From Protonemura montana (taxonomy: Eukaryota > Arthropoda > Insecta > Plecoptera > Nemouridae), in NCBI GenBank assembly GCA_947568835.1, contig OX387603.1, positions 8,553,943 through 8,617,942 of the forward strand: DNA of 64,000 nt, written 5' to 3'. Position numbers and translations under genes: made by a program. The notes under the pieces are model-generated. The model was not told the origin of the DNA, ran no database searches, and was given only the letters and a program-made list of their open reading frames with translations. Below, piece after piece: positions 1 to 19,200 of the stretch. The number at the start of each line of letters is the position of its first letter. Position 1 is the first letter of the stretch.

Positions 1-293
1 CTGAAAAACGTTAGCTATACAGAATTGATTGATTGGACTTCGTTGTCAAATATTGCATTGCATTTTAATCCTAGTTATATTGTTTACGCGATAGAAAGGG
101 GTGAGTTGGCAACTCAGCTTAGATGGTCAAGTCGAGAAGAGTTGAAATGTTTAAAGCTTACAAACTTAACATGAATACAACATGAACATGAAGTAAAATA
201 CTTCTAAGTAAAATACAAGTAAACAGTAAGTAAAAAAGTAATAAATCAACCCTTTTGTAAACAATTTCCGCTTACAAAACCGGATATACTGAC

Positions 294-1159
294 CAGCGTT
301 ATAGGTACTGTTTATCATCTTGTAGTCCATGTACTCGACAGTAAGCGAGAGAGCGTCCTCCCCGGCACCGTACATTAGGTGAGGTAGCGCCAGGATTAAG
401 CAGCTAAGTGCCGAGAGGGCAACTCCGACCGATATCCAGAGGGGCCGGTTTCCACGTCCTCCGTAGTATGAGAGGTACAGCGACAGCATGATCTGGCTGA
501 CTTCGTTGCCGCTCATCACTATTCCTGATAGAGTGATTTTATTATAGAGATTTTCTTTGTGTAAATGTAGGTATTGCATGCTTTTCTTATGCCAACAAAA
601 TTAATGTGATTTTATGCATTGTTCTGGGCACAGTAATTTGAATGCACAGATTTTGGATCACAAAAGCACGAAAACAAAATGTTCATAGCGTTTTTTCGCT
701 TCTTCTATAGCTTATCTTCTACAAGATTATCTCCATGTAGGAATTCAGTATCTCCAAACAGGTGATATTCTTGGAGTATTTGTCTAACCACTATGAGAAA
801 CTACCTAAATTATTGAAGAAGTTAGAAAATACACATTATCAAATATTCTGTAAACTTTTCCTCTGAGGCGAATTAAGGTGAGACAGGATCACAGGCAAAA
901 ACTGTTACCATTTATTTAAAGCTGAGCACTAGTATAAAGTGCAGTGCTATTATAGTCTCAGTGTTCCTATCGACTAACCAGTCGTTTGACTCGTTATCTT
1001 AAACCTCTTCTCCAGCGTGGTGAGCGTTGCCACAAAGTAGATGAACGCCATGGCCTGGATGGTGCCAAGCAGACCGTAGACCACGAGGAACGTGTGGTAG
1101 GTTGCAAAACGCCCCAGCCAGGAGGGTCGGCACGAGCCCAGGCCGCACTCGGAGGCCAT
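294..1159 (-). CDS. OATP/SLCO organic anion transporter, N-terminal exons (partial)
   Basis: Two minus-strand exons encode the N-terminus of an organic anion transporting polypeptide, a 12-helix plasma-membrane transporter of steroid conjugates, hormones and drugs. Exon 1 (1159-979) starts at ATG with CGLGSCRP and runs through the first membrane helix to TLEKRFKI and SQTTG. Exon 2 (524-294) continues with NEVSQIMLSLYLSYYGGRGN, a further hydrophobic stretch, and ALPHLMYGAGEDAL. These are the strongly conserved OATP first-helix and loop motifs. The phase fits: G at the end of exon 1 joins GA at 524-523. The donors are gttagt and gtcagt. About 137 residues are visible of a usual 600-750; the remainder lies left of base 1. 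The reading frame stays open upstream of the ATG to a possible acceptor at 1191, so an upstream coding or 5' UTR exon is possible. The family call is firm; the subfamily is not assigned. Confidence 0.88.
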
Positions 1160-1190
1160 CTCGAGAGGATGGACTACTCTCCTGGGGCTC

Positions 1191-3670
1191 CTGGGAAGAG
1201 CAGGTGGTGGTGATTAATGTTTAGCATACAATATTCATGTTAATAGATCTTTGGTCGAAACGGTGATAAGTACCGATCATGATCAGGGTCAATACAGGTC
1301 AGCCTGCGACAGAATATACTAGTTCAAATACTACCCCCACCTCATGAATTTTTTTTTCAAATGTGACTCTTGTAACAGGATTTGAAAACGCTTATTATAT
1401 CAGCAAAATGTTTCCCAAAATTGTTATAATATGTAAAACAATTCTGATAAAAGCCTGAAAAACAAAGCATCTTGTCACGACGACACATAGCTAAGAAAAT
1501 AGTAAAAAGCAGCGGAGATGATTTGTGAAATGTTTTTAAAAACACATGCCACATGCCACCCAAATACGACCTCTGTCAGAAAATTGACTCTCAAGTTGAC
1601 TTCATTTGATGTTTACTTTTCATATTTCTTCTCCCGTTTTCCCTGGTTTTTTCTCGTTGATTCTACTTTGTATTATCCACGAATCCTTCTCTTGACAAAT
1701 GCGTTGAAAACATTACTCAAACTAGTTCAAGGTTGCTATAAACAAAACTAGCCCATTCCCTCGGCTCTAACCACGTCAACCAACTTTAAGAAATCACAAC
1801 CTTTGCCATTTTTTGATATTTTTGAAGTGTTTTTTTTTGTTTGTTTCGCCTTTCTTATTGTTTAGAATCGATAATGAGTAGGCAATCTAACAAAATGATG
1901 CCAAAGACAATCGCTTGTACGGAAAACATGTGTGTTCGCATCTTATTGTAATGACACAATTGTCAACACCCCGCTAATAAATCTAAAAGGTATAACTAAT
2001 TGAATGCACAACTCGGTGTGCCTAGAAATGCCACGAGCGTGCCATAAAAGTATAATTATGCTAACCAAACAAATCAATCAGAAAACACTCGAATGAATGT
2101 GGACCTACAACAACTAAACGACTGATAACATTTTCATTCTGTTCACATTATACAAATGAAATCATGCTCCAATTTTCGGCCGCACGTTGCGTAATCACCC
2201 AATTATATTTCCGTATCAAACAGCTCCTGGTCATGGCAATCTGAAGTGGTATAGGTACCTTAAATAGAACGAGATCAGAGAGTCTATACCTTTGGATGAA
2301 GAAAATAATCTCCGAAGTTATGGCACATCATTCTACTAGCTCTATTGACTCTTGGGATTACATAACACATGCTTGATTGGGTAATTTTGTCACAAAGTGG
2401 CGTTTATTCGCGTTCTCCAATTGACGATTGACGTACAAGCAGAGACATACTCATGGCTTTTCTTTGTATTCATGCACATTGGTGGTAATCATAAAAAGAA
2501 CAGAAAATAACCTAACAAAAAATACTGAAATATGCCCTCCTTTTGCAATTTTTTAGATGTGGTTTCCTTAGTGTGTTAAATTTCGATGCTTTGAAGACAG
2601 TTTCACATATTTGCGTCGCTAATAGTCCAATTATTATTGAATTGCAGAGTGTTTCTTTACGTATTCGACGTATGTGTGGACTAAAATCTAAAGTGGGCTT
2701 CGCTGGAGAATTCCAATTGAAATCCCAGAGTCCGAGTAGAAGTCCCCGACGTACCCTAGTTGATCGCGACTGACGACGAGTCCTCCCTGGCGAGATGTAG
2801 ACGCCGACAACGGGGAGTCACGTCACGTCTTGGTCCTTGTTCCCAACTGATCAAGTGACCAAGATGATAATGGATACAAGCAATGGTCGGCCGACGAGAT
2901 AAGCATTGTAAATTGTACTTCATCATCTTCGAGCAATCAGTGGAGGCTTCCTGAATTAAAATAATGAAATTTCTTTCGTTCTTTAATCGAAAGTTGGCAT
3001 AGTTAAGCGATTGATAAGATTAGTTTTAAACTTTAAATGTTGCTTTAATCTCAGAAAAAGATTTGTGGAGTAGTTAGTGTTTGGCAGCAGAACAATAATT
3101 GAGCATTATTGGTTAATTTATTTTAATCAAAGAAAGACTTGGAAGATGTTCATATTCTTCAAAATATTTGAAGGTATTGTAGTGTGTTCTGTCATTCGCG
3201 GATTTATTTCCCTATTTCCAGATTTGAGATCATCAAATGAATACATTCAGCATCATGACTTAAAATCTGGCGCGCTCTTCTCATCAGCAAGTTAGTTCGT
3301 CTATTAGCTACAAGATGTCAGAGCGTGCCCTACTGTGAGTGTTGCTAAACGGAGTATGTACATTTGTTCCACTTTTGGAGAAAATTGGCCTCTTTATCAA
3401 AGTTCAATACACTGGTAATTATAATCCCAGTTTCGCCAATTCGGAGACTTCTTAAAGTTCACCTAATTTTTCTGTGTACTGACAAAAGGCATAGTTCGAG
3501 AAAACGTCAACAACTCACAGGTAAGGTGCCAAATATATTTGGGGGGGCTTTGCAAGGGGGTCACACCCACCCAAGCCACCCAAAAAATTAATGTCACTTC
3601 GATTTTATAGACTTTCAGGAACCATCCCTTTTCAAAGTGAACTCAGCCTGCATTTAATTTTAGTGTAGAG
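1191..3670. other. intergenic, divergent promoter region between OATP and ZAD zinc-finger gene
   Basis: This AT-rich stretch separates two genes transcribed away from each other, so it should hold both promoters. I see no coding exon I can support. A more GC-balanced patch near 2700-2830 breaks the AT-rich background but has no recognisable domain in any frame. Short open frames here look like chance. Confidence 0.4.
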
Positions 3671-5166
3671 ATGAGTGCCGCTGATCACCGAACAAGTTGT
3701 CGGCTGTGCATGCGGCAGCCTGGCTCGTACAACATTTACGAAACTAGCACCCGACCCGACACAACTCTCACCATGGCAGCTCGTATAACGTGGGTCACAC
3801 AAATTGAGGTATTAAACCAATTGTTTATTAGGTTGTGAAGGTACTTAGTGTGTTAAGGTAATGAGCACAGGTGTCTGACATTTGTGTATGACAAATGAAA
3901 TGTAGGTTAGTATTGGAAAATTTAATTGGAAGGCGACCAATTGGGTCGTAACATAATAATATTGTGATATCAGGCTGGAAACCTATTTATCCTGTTTTTT
4001 TTAATAGGCTTTAAGAATAAATAATTTTTTAATAGATACTTTTTTGCACAAATCCACTTTGTGCTTAAAATTGGGAAATGTATGTGTTGGTAGGCCAACA
4101 GTTTGCTATGGTTAAATTTACTTTTCATTTATTCGGAAACTCAACCTAGAATTTAGTTCCTTAATTATTAAAGCATGACTTGTTAACCAAGAGTAAATTA
4201 TATTAGCTCCTGTGTTTCCAGCTTTCTGCCAATGATGGCTACTCAAAAATGATCTGCGGGCAGTGTTCTATTCAGCTAGACGCAGCGTATTCATTCATCG
4301 AACAATGCCTTGCTACTGATAAGGCAATCCACGAAGATGAGAGTAGCGATGAAGAGGGTGTGGATGCACCAATTAACTGCCCAATTAACATCAAACAAGA
4401 AATGAACTACGATGATAGCAATGGTGTCCCAGCTGTATCCAGGGTCCAATCAACCTCTACCGAACTCACCCCGATGAATCCCAAATTTGAGACGCCAACG
4501 TTTGCACTTTCTTATGACGAGTCGGAGCCTGGCACCTTCATGTGCGCAATATGCGAGGGTGTTTTCAAGTCGAAGGAATCATATTTCACGCACATCCGCC
4601 TACATGCACGAGAGAAACCAAATGTTGCCTATGAATGCTCTAAGTGCAAACGCATGTTCAACTGTCCGAGTCACCTTAAGCGTCACCTTCGTTCACATAC
4701 GGGCGACAAACCATATAAGTGCACCGTTTGTCCGAAAGAATTCTATCGGATGGATCACCTTAAGAAGCATGTGATGTCGCACACCGGGGAACGGCCTTGG
4801 TCTTGCACCGTGTGCCCGAAGGCATTTGCAAGAAGGGACCACTTGATGAACCACGTCAAGATTCATGAAAAAACAAAGCCTTTCGAGTGTACACTCTGTG
4901 GTAAGTCGTTTTATAAGGAGTCTGGAATTGTAAAGCACATGAAGACTCACATGTCTTCAGGCTTGAGGATCGAGAAGAGTGATGGGATCGATTGGAGCAT
5001 GTTGAGCCAGGTATCACCGGCAGAGCGTGCTGCTGCTATGAAAGTCGAGAAAGTCCCGCAGGACTGGAGCGTTATGACGCATGTGGAGCAAGTGGACGAA
5101 GGAGCAAAAAGAGAGAAAACAGGTGGGCAGGATTGGAGTTATACCAGCACGGAAAAGACGGCTTAG
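3671..5166 (+). CDS. ZAD-C2H2 zinc-finger transcription factor (two exons, 360 aa)
   Basis: Exon 1 is 3671-3808 and exon 2 is 4222-5166, joined in phase 0 (donor gtatta, acceptor tttccag). The intron splits a zinc-finger-associated domain: CRLC (Cys10, Cys13) is in exon 1 and CGQC (Cys58, Cys61) in exon 2. These four cysteines bind one zinc and the ZAD usually mediates dimerisation. Five C2H2 fingers follow at about residues 154-174, 185-205, 213-233, 241-261 and 269-289, with TGDKP and TGERP linkers between fingers 2-3 and 3-4, so it should bind DNA in the nucleus. The acidic linker contains IKQE near residue 103, which fits a SUMO-acceptor consensus. The C-terminal tail repeats a DWS motif three times (about residues 303, 327, 350). 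ZAD-finger genes are an arthropod, especially insect, expansion; the individual orthologue is not recognised. The start is the first ATG before CRLC. Confidence 0.9.
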
Positions 5167-5498
5167 CGGGCCACACAAACAAGTGAGTTCGGGTTTACAC
5201 GGTTATTGTTTTGGGATCGTTTGATTGTTTTGACTTGTTCCGTTATATTACTAACCTACCTTAGACCAATACACCTATTGAGTTTTGCAATAATGATGGT
5301 AGGGCACTTTTCTTTATGTATTATATTATACATTTATGCAAGATGCATATTTATTTAGGGTATTTCCTAGTAGCCTATCAACAATCACATGACTAGGTAC
5401 CTTTCTAGGTTTTAATTAACTTACATTATCATTATTTGGGTTAGATTTTGATACCAGAATTACAAATCTCCACTGGAAAATGTATATTTGAGAATATA

Positions 5499-5504
5499 TT
5501 TATT
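5499..5504 (-). promoter_or_regulatory. candidate poly(A) signal of CYP4-1
   Basis: AATAAA read on the minus strand, about 148 bases past the CYP4-1 stop codon, a normal 3' UTR distance. Confidence 0.4.
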
Positions 5505-5582
5505 TATCAGTCCAATGTGTTGATAATAATTCATAACTTAGCTGGTAATTGATAATAATTAGTGATTTCAGATGTTAATGCT

Positions 5583-5588
5583 AATAAA
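5583..5588 (+). promoter_or_regulatory. candidate poly(A) signal of the ZAD zinc-finger gene
   Basis: AATAAA about 417 bases after the stop codon of the zinc-finger gene, followed by more A. It is the only perfect hexamer I noted before the CYP4-1 coding end. Position and AT-rich context make the call tentative. Confidence 0.35.
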
Positions 5589-5651
5589 AACATGTTTGAC
5601 ATATCAAAAATGGCGCCGGCTTAAATTCCTATTCTATCACTTTTGTGATGC

Positions 5652-13137
<7,486 letters not shown>

Positions 13138-13212
13138 GGCTAAGACGTTCCCCTGTCCTCCTGGTCTGTTTAACGCGAGATCACAGAACCGAGCCAAAGA
13201 AACACTTGACAC

Positions 13213-14239
13213 TTAATGTCATCGGACACACGAATATCGCGATAAAAATATGTAGCTGTTCTTGTTATCGCTAAATAAAAAAGATAATGTTCATTGGGAG
13301 ATAGAACAACTATTCCCGTGTCATGCCAGACAAGTCAATGGGCATGTTATTCGTTTGCTCTCCGTTGGTTGACCAGTGGCCTTAGGTCCAATTATGTATT
13401 TAGTTAGTCATCAGACAATTGGTGGCTGACTCGGATGTTAGATAACTCGCGTTTGCCTATTTTGCTGTCGAAAAAGACACTGCAAACTGATCTTTTCGTC
13501 GCGGGTCAGTGAATAGTTTTTTTGTTTGACATTGGAACGCTGGGAGTGAAAAAACAGAAAAAGTTGCGTAAAAATAGGATGCAGATATGGGAGGATTTTA
13601 TGATTTTATTGAAGAAAAAAAAAATCCCGAGTTTTTACTTAGTTGAGTAATAAATTCGACGTTTATATTTTTCTATTGATATTCAAAGTTGGTTCACTGA
13701 TTTCATGGCGGTGGGGGGGGTGGGGGGGGGGGGGGAATTCTATAATACAAATATGCACGGCTAGCTCAGATCCTAGAAAGGTTGTTATGAACAATAGGGT
13801 GCCAACATTGCCAGAGGTGGATTTGCTGTTGCTAGTATCGGACGCCTGACTGTGTAGGCAGACCACTTTGAAAAGATGTACAAAAAGTTGCCTAACAATT
13901 CAGGCTCAGGTTTCTCTGGTAGGCTATTTTTCATTTTTTTCCTGCCCTATGAGTCGGGCATTTGCAGGCAACACTCATCGTTCCGTCATTCAACGTTGAC
14001 TAACATAGACTTGTTGGCGAGCTCTTGAAGCTAACGGGGAAGGCTTTAAATTAGAGTAAAGGATGTGAGCAGGAAGGCTGATTTCGGGTTCACAGCTGAA
14101 TGTTTAAAAAATGGAAATATTCTTAAGTCGCTTAAAGAAGGTGATCATTTAGTAATACATTAACAAACAAGCTGTTACGTAATTTCATTTCATTAATTTT
14201 AACAGGCCAAATGGATTTGCATTGTGCCACTCTAACCTC
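13213..14239. other. 5' flank of CYP4-1
   Basis: Presumed promoter region of CYP4-1, which reads to the left. It contains a G-rich tract at 13713-13735 (8 and 14 G separated by one T). No gene is supported here. Confidence 0.4.
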
Positions 14240-15437
14240 ATGATTCGGAGAACCTAAATTAATAACTCTCATAGCCAATACTACTCCACTGAGGCGATAA
14301 TCAACATCGGAGTCCCACAGGGGTCAATAATTGCTCCACTGTTGTTCATTTTGTATACAAATGATTTGCCCCTTTGTATTGACCGTGGTAAAATGACACT
14401 ATTTGCTGATGACACCACCCACTTCCTAGTAAATGACCGGAGTATTAGTCCTGAGGAAGTACATTTCAATAAACAAGCCACAGATAGCTTTCAAAATTGG
14501 GCTCATAATAATGCTTTGGCAATAAATTATACAAAATCAGTAATTCTTCAATTTCACCCAAATAATAATATGCATCTTCACACAAGTCCCTTACTATACT
14601 TAAATGGGAAAAGCATTCAGGCTCAAAACACCACAAAATTTTTAGGAATCTTAATTGACAACAAACTTAGTTGGAATGATCACATTAATCTAATAGGAAA
14701 AAAAATTGCATCAGGGTGTTTCTTAATTAAACGAATGATGCAAATCACCGATTTTGAAACAGCCAAATTAGTTTACTACTCGTTTATACACTCTCGACTA
14801 ATGTATGGAATTTTATTGTGGGGGCAATCTCGGCATATAAATCGCCTTTTCATACTACAAAAGCCAAGCAATCCGACTCCTGTCATCAGCAAGTAGAAAT
14901 CCCTGTACGCCAGGAATGTACTACAAAGACTCATGCAGACCTTATTTTAAAAAATACAAAATAATGACCTTACCGTGCATATACATTTATTGTGCCATAT
15001 GTTTTATGATTGATAATATTAATCATCTAAATCTGGGTAGCAGCTCACGGAACAATAGCACACGTAACTCACATATTTTAAAAAATGAGAAAACAAAATC
15101 AAAATACGACAAGAACAATCCTTTTATGCTTGGAATATTAATTTATAACAAAATATTATCCATTTTTAGCATCAAAAAAACTAACAAAGATGACGAGGTG
15201 TTTAAAATGAATGTTAAAAAGTTTTTGGCAGATAACGCATTTTATTCTGTGAATAGTTTTTTAGCCTTTAAGACTGTGTAATTAGTATGTAATAGAATTA
15301 ACTAAGTGAATATGTAAATATTATATAATATGACTGAGTGTAAAACACGAATATATTGTAATGACATGTCTCATACCAAAGCTATTGGTCAATCGAGAAT
15401 AAATAAAAATTATTATTATTATTATTATTATTATTAA
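14240..15437 (+). mobile_element. 5'-truncated LINE (non-LTR retrotransposon) 3' fragment with reverse transcriptase
   Basis: The plus strand encodes the second half of a LINE reverse transcriptase: GVPQGS and PLLFILYTNDL near 14310-14380, then the catalytic box variant FADDT near 14400, then FLGILIDNKLSWNDHI and the thumb region to about 14880. A frame break near 14890-14915 separates this from the C-terminal part, which ends with DNAFYSVNSFL and a stop at 15281. A 3' UTR follows and ends in an (ATT)n tail at about 15408-15436. The architecture is that of a Jockey/CR1-like element. Upstream ORF parts and endonuclease are missing, and the frame break makes it dead. Confidence 0.85.
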
Positions 15438-16206
15438 AGACCTAGAAAATATTTTGCACACTTCATAACATTAAAGATCTGCAGGAAGCTAGACATAAGA
15501 GTAAAGAGTTAGTGAAAGTATTTTGTATTTTAAATTGAAATCCCAAAATCTCTCTGCTTCTTGACCCACCACTTTAGGTTTCAAGATTCATGTACCAACC
15601 GATGAAAATCACGAGAAATGTGTAATCTGATTAAAATTGCAAATATTGCAAGGCGCTACGTATTCTATTATTATGCTGAAAAACTGTAACAGCATCTGTA
15701 CACATATTTTTTGGTGCACATTTTCTGGAAATCGATTCTAAAATAATATACATTTAACAACTAGATACAACTAGGAAGGAAAGCTTTTAAAAATGGTTGA
15801 CTTGCGTATTTTTTTCTTTGTAGTTTGGTAGTGTTAACAGACTGAAGAAATTTGAGATTGACAGCTGCTACAAAAACACAGATTTTTATCTGAAAAACAA
15901 CGGTGAAACGCCTTGAACATGCTATTTTACAACGTGTGTCACTAAAAAACGAGATATAATTTTTAATTTTTAAACCTGTCAATCTATTCACAATAGTGTG
16001 ATGAGTTGCATGTTTTTGTTTTGACGCGATCGGACAAGTGGTGTGGCCGATTAGTTGTATCCAGTAATCCTTGATATATACCCGAGTAAGCACCCGATAC
16101 AACAGCCTTAAGCAAATAATTTAAATGTTAATAATAATATCAACATTTAAATAATGTAGAGTTAAATGGACTGGAACAGAAACCTCTCATTCCAAAGCGC
16201 GAACTC
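15438..16206. other. 3' flank of IR-A
   Basis: No coding exon supported. Sequence from about 16032 onward is the left end of the 7.4-kb tandem duplication and recurs from 23431. Short open frames here have no recognisable domain. Confidence 0.45.
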
Positions 16207-19200
16207 TTAAAATAAAATACCTCGTTGAGATTTGACAAAGAATCCTCGTCTTCGTATTCTATCATTTAATAAGCTCTTCTTTGCCCGCGGCCTTCTCGCC
16301 AGTTGCTCCCCTAAGAGGCAAAGTACCCCAATGATGACTCCACCAGCAACGATGCTGAGGACGGGAGTTACTTGCTCAAGTTGGATGCCTTCAGTAACGA
16401 TCTTTTCTGGACGAGGGATCACAGAAGAGAACCGTTTTGTGGCAAAATTGACGATGCCCGTTTCCATCTGTTGCAAAAAACTGAAACAAAAACACCATTT
16501 TAGTTTTTTAAAATTGTGTTTGAGGCCAGTATTATGTTTATAATGTTACTGGCCGTGATATTCGGGGACTCGTTCCTATATCCCGTTTTAGTGTAGAGAG
16601 AGACGTTAGCAATATTTTAAAAGTAATAAACTGGATAGTAAAACAACAGGTAAAACTGTGAAAACCCTACAACTATTTTGTTTAATATCCTCCTGATCAC
16701 TTTAACTCCAAAGCTAATACAAAAATTTTGGGAATTATTGCCAAATTTAACTAGTACTTTGAAATACCGCCAGTAAAATCACAACTAAATTTAATTTATG
16801 AGTTGGTAGCACTGTATGTTGGTAGGGCTGTCATTGAGCTGTGATCTTAAGAGATGCGGCGATGCATCTGCTAAAATTCAGGAGGTCACAGGCTCGATTT
16901 AGGCGGAGGAAGAGGTACATTTTCTGATTTTTAACAACCATTAAGAAGTTGGTTAAAAAATCAATTATCAAAAATGATCAGTAATCGTTCACCACTCACC
17001 GTCGACCAATTTTGGACTTAAGGCAGGTACATACATAGAAAAAGTGTGGAATATAAATACATACCAATAAAGATATAATAGAGAACATACTAAAAATTGA
17101 AGAGAGGCTGATAAGTTGATTCCGCTGGACAGAAGCCGTAGCTTGCGCTTAGCTTGACGAACGTTTCGGGGAAGCCAAAAATCTTGCAAGGTAGTTGGCC
17201 AAACATCAGCCGGGCGGCGGTTTTGTGCGAGAGGAAGGCGTACTTTTTATTGGAGCACACACGAGACAAACCTTCTGTGGCAGTTAGGGGCGATGACAAC
17301 AGTTTGACGTGTTTTTCAAAAACATTCTTCAGCAATCCACTTTTAGCGTCCTGCAGAATTAAGAAACCTATATGAAAGTCTCTCTACTTCATGGCGCGCA
17401 TGATTTGATGATTCAATGATGCGGGGAATATTTCTGCTGATAATTACATTTTTTAATAACTCTGCGTGAGCGGTGGTGTAGACAGGACTTTAGGCCGAGG
17501 CGTCGAATTTTTTAACCAAGTAAGTGGCACGTCAATTCTTGGGTTACGAGAGGCCAAACCTTAATCTTGACATTAATATCGAAAAACCAGGGAGGTTTGG
17601 AGGAACAGCCCCCAAAAAAACTCTAACCAAGGTGCTATTTCGGAGAATATCCAAGCAAACATTTGAAATTTGAAGTTTGCTCGAAGCACTGTGTGGATCG
17701 TATTTTGAGGTTTTTGCAAGAAAACGTTAAGGGCTCTAATCAGGCCATTTGAAACTGCATATTTCCATTACTTAAAATCAGAAAGGCTTCTAGTGTAGGA
17801 ACGCTCAATTATTACTCGAATCTTCCTTATTTTCGAAAAAAATATCATGTGTTAAATAGGCACTTGATGCAATGCGCCAGTCATTTGTGGTTCTTGCGCT
17901 TTTCCTGCACTGACAGCAAAATATGAGCTTCCTACCCCTCTGCTGACTCACTGTGGATGAACACTGATAGTGCGTGATAAGAAGATAATCATGCTTCGAT
18001 CACCTGAAAAAAGCGCGCTACATATGCTCCTTTCTGTAGCCCCAGCTCATAGGTACCATCCTCCAGTAATCCTTCCAAGCTGTCAAACGGAACCTTCGAC
18101 TTGATCACAGTGAACGAAGACGTCAGAAACGCCGAGTAGCTGCTGACTAATATCAGAGCGAGAAAGTATACGACAAGATAAACGATCCTCGACGACCACG
18201 CCGAAGGGCTCTGGTCATGACTTTGGTTGCAATAGACGGCGCCGAAGATATAGAAGAAGGCGTCGGACACGCCAATGGCGTCGGTTTGGCAGAACCGGTG
18301 TTGGAGGTGATAGACGATGAAGATGATGCCAGCGATAGCGAGGGTGGTTAACAGGACTGTCATCCAGAGAGAAGGACTGAACGGCGTCAGGATGTTCGAC
18401 CATGATACGTCGCGGCCGTCCTGTTCGCTGATGAAAACGGTGTATCTGTAACCGAACGAGTTCACTCGGTTCACGGTGAACTGTCATCGTTATGGGACAT
18501 ATTTTACATCTCAGGCTCAGTTTTTGCTGACTCTGCTATTTAGGCACAAGAAATTCAGCAACTGTAAAAACACTGGAAGTTAGAAGTTTTATGCTTTTTG
18601 ATTCTTTCATATTTTCTAGTGCGAATGCAATAATTAGTAGTAAGCATTTGAAAATGCTTGAAATCATATGGGAAGTAGAAAGATTACTGGGAAGATGAAA
18701 AGATCAAGTGAGAAGAATAATTGAAGAAAGAGGAGGGAGCATGGACAAAATAAAATGGTCTAACTGAGGAAAATGAAATGAGATTGATAGTAGAGAAGGT
18801 AATGAGAAAAAAGAAAACTAGGATAGAGTATTTATAGAACAAAATATAAAAGATACACTGGTTATTATATATTTTGTTGCGGAAATTCTTCATTTTTAAA
18901 TCTTTACGAGTGTTTTTAAAAAGGAAAAGTAAGTAAGGATGGTAGGGGAGCTAGACTGGAAAAATGTTCGTACGAAGTGGGGTACAAACCCCGGACCTTC
19001 CAATTGCCAGTCGGGTGCTATACCATCTGAACAATCCAGACACAAAGATTCCAGCTTCTAGGGATGGGATAACGGATCCTTAAAAAAAATTAACCAAAAA
19101 ATATATTAAACTGAAAGAGGATCCCTTATCCCGCCCCCGCGAAAGCTGTAATATGTGTGTCCGGATAGCTCAGTTGGTAGAGCACCTGACCGGCAATTGG

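Larger units (their letters stand above)
5167..5651. other. convergent 3' intergenic region
   Basis: AT-rich, without coding sequence. It receives the 3' ends of the ZAD zinc-finger gene from the left and of CYP4-1 from the right. AATAAA is at 5583-5588 on the plus strand and at 5504-5499 on the minus strand, so the predicted transcript ends cross each other. Confidence 0.5.

Noticed and set aside
13138..13212. Longer N-terminus for CYP4-1 starting at 13212
   Set aside because: It would place 25 mostly polar residues before the membrane anchor, unlike CYP4-2 and CYP4-3; kept only as an alternative.
15761..16102. 113-codon minus-strand frame downstream of IR-A
   Set aside because: No domain; its N-terminal part is non-coding flank shared with the duplicate at 23431, and the rest is not conserved there.
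16800..16930. tRNA-like unit in the IR-A intron between exons 7 and 8 (also in IR-B)
   Set aside because: A B-box-like word is present but the A box and stems are not convincing.
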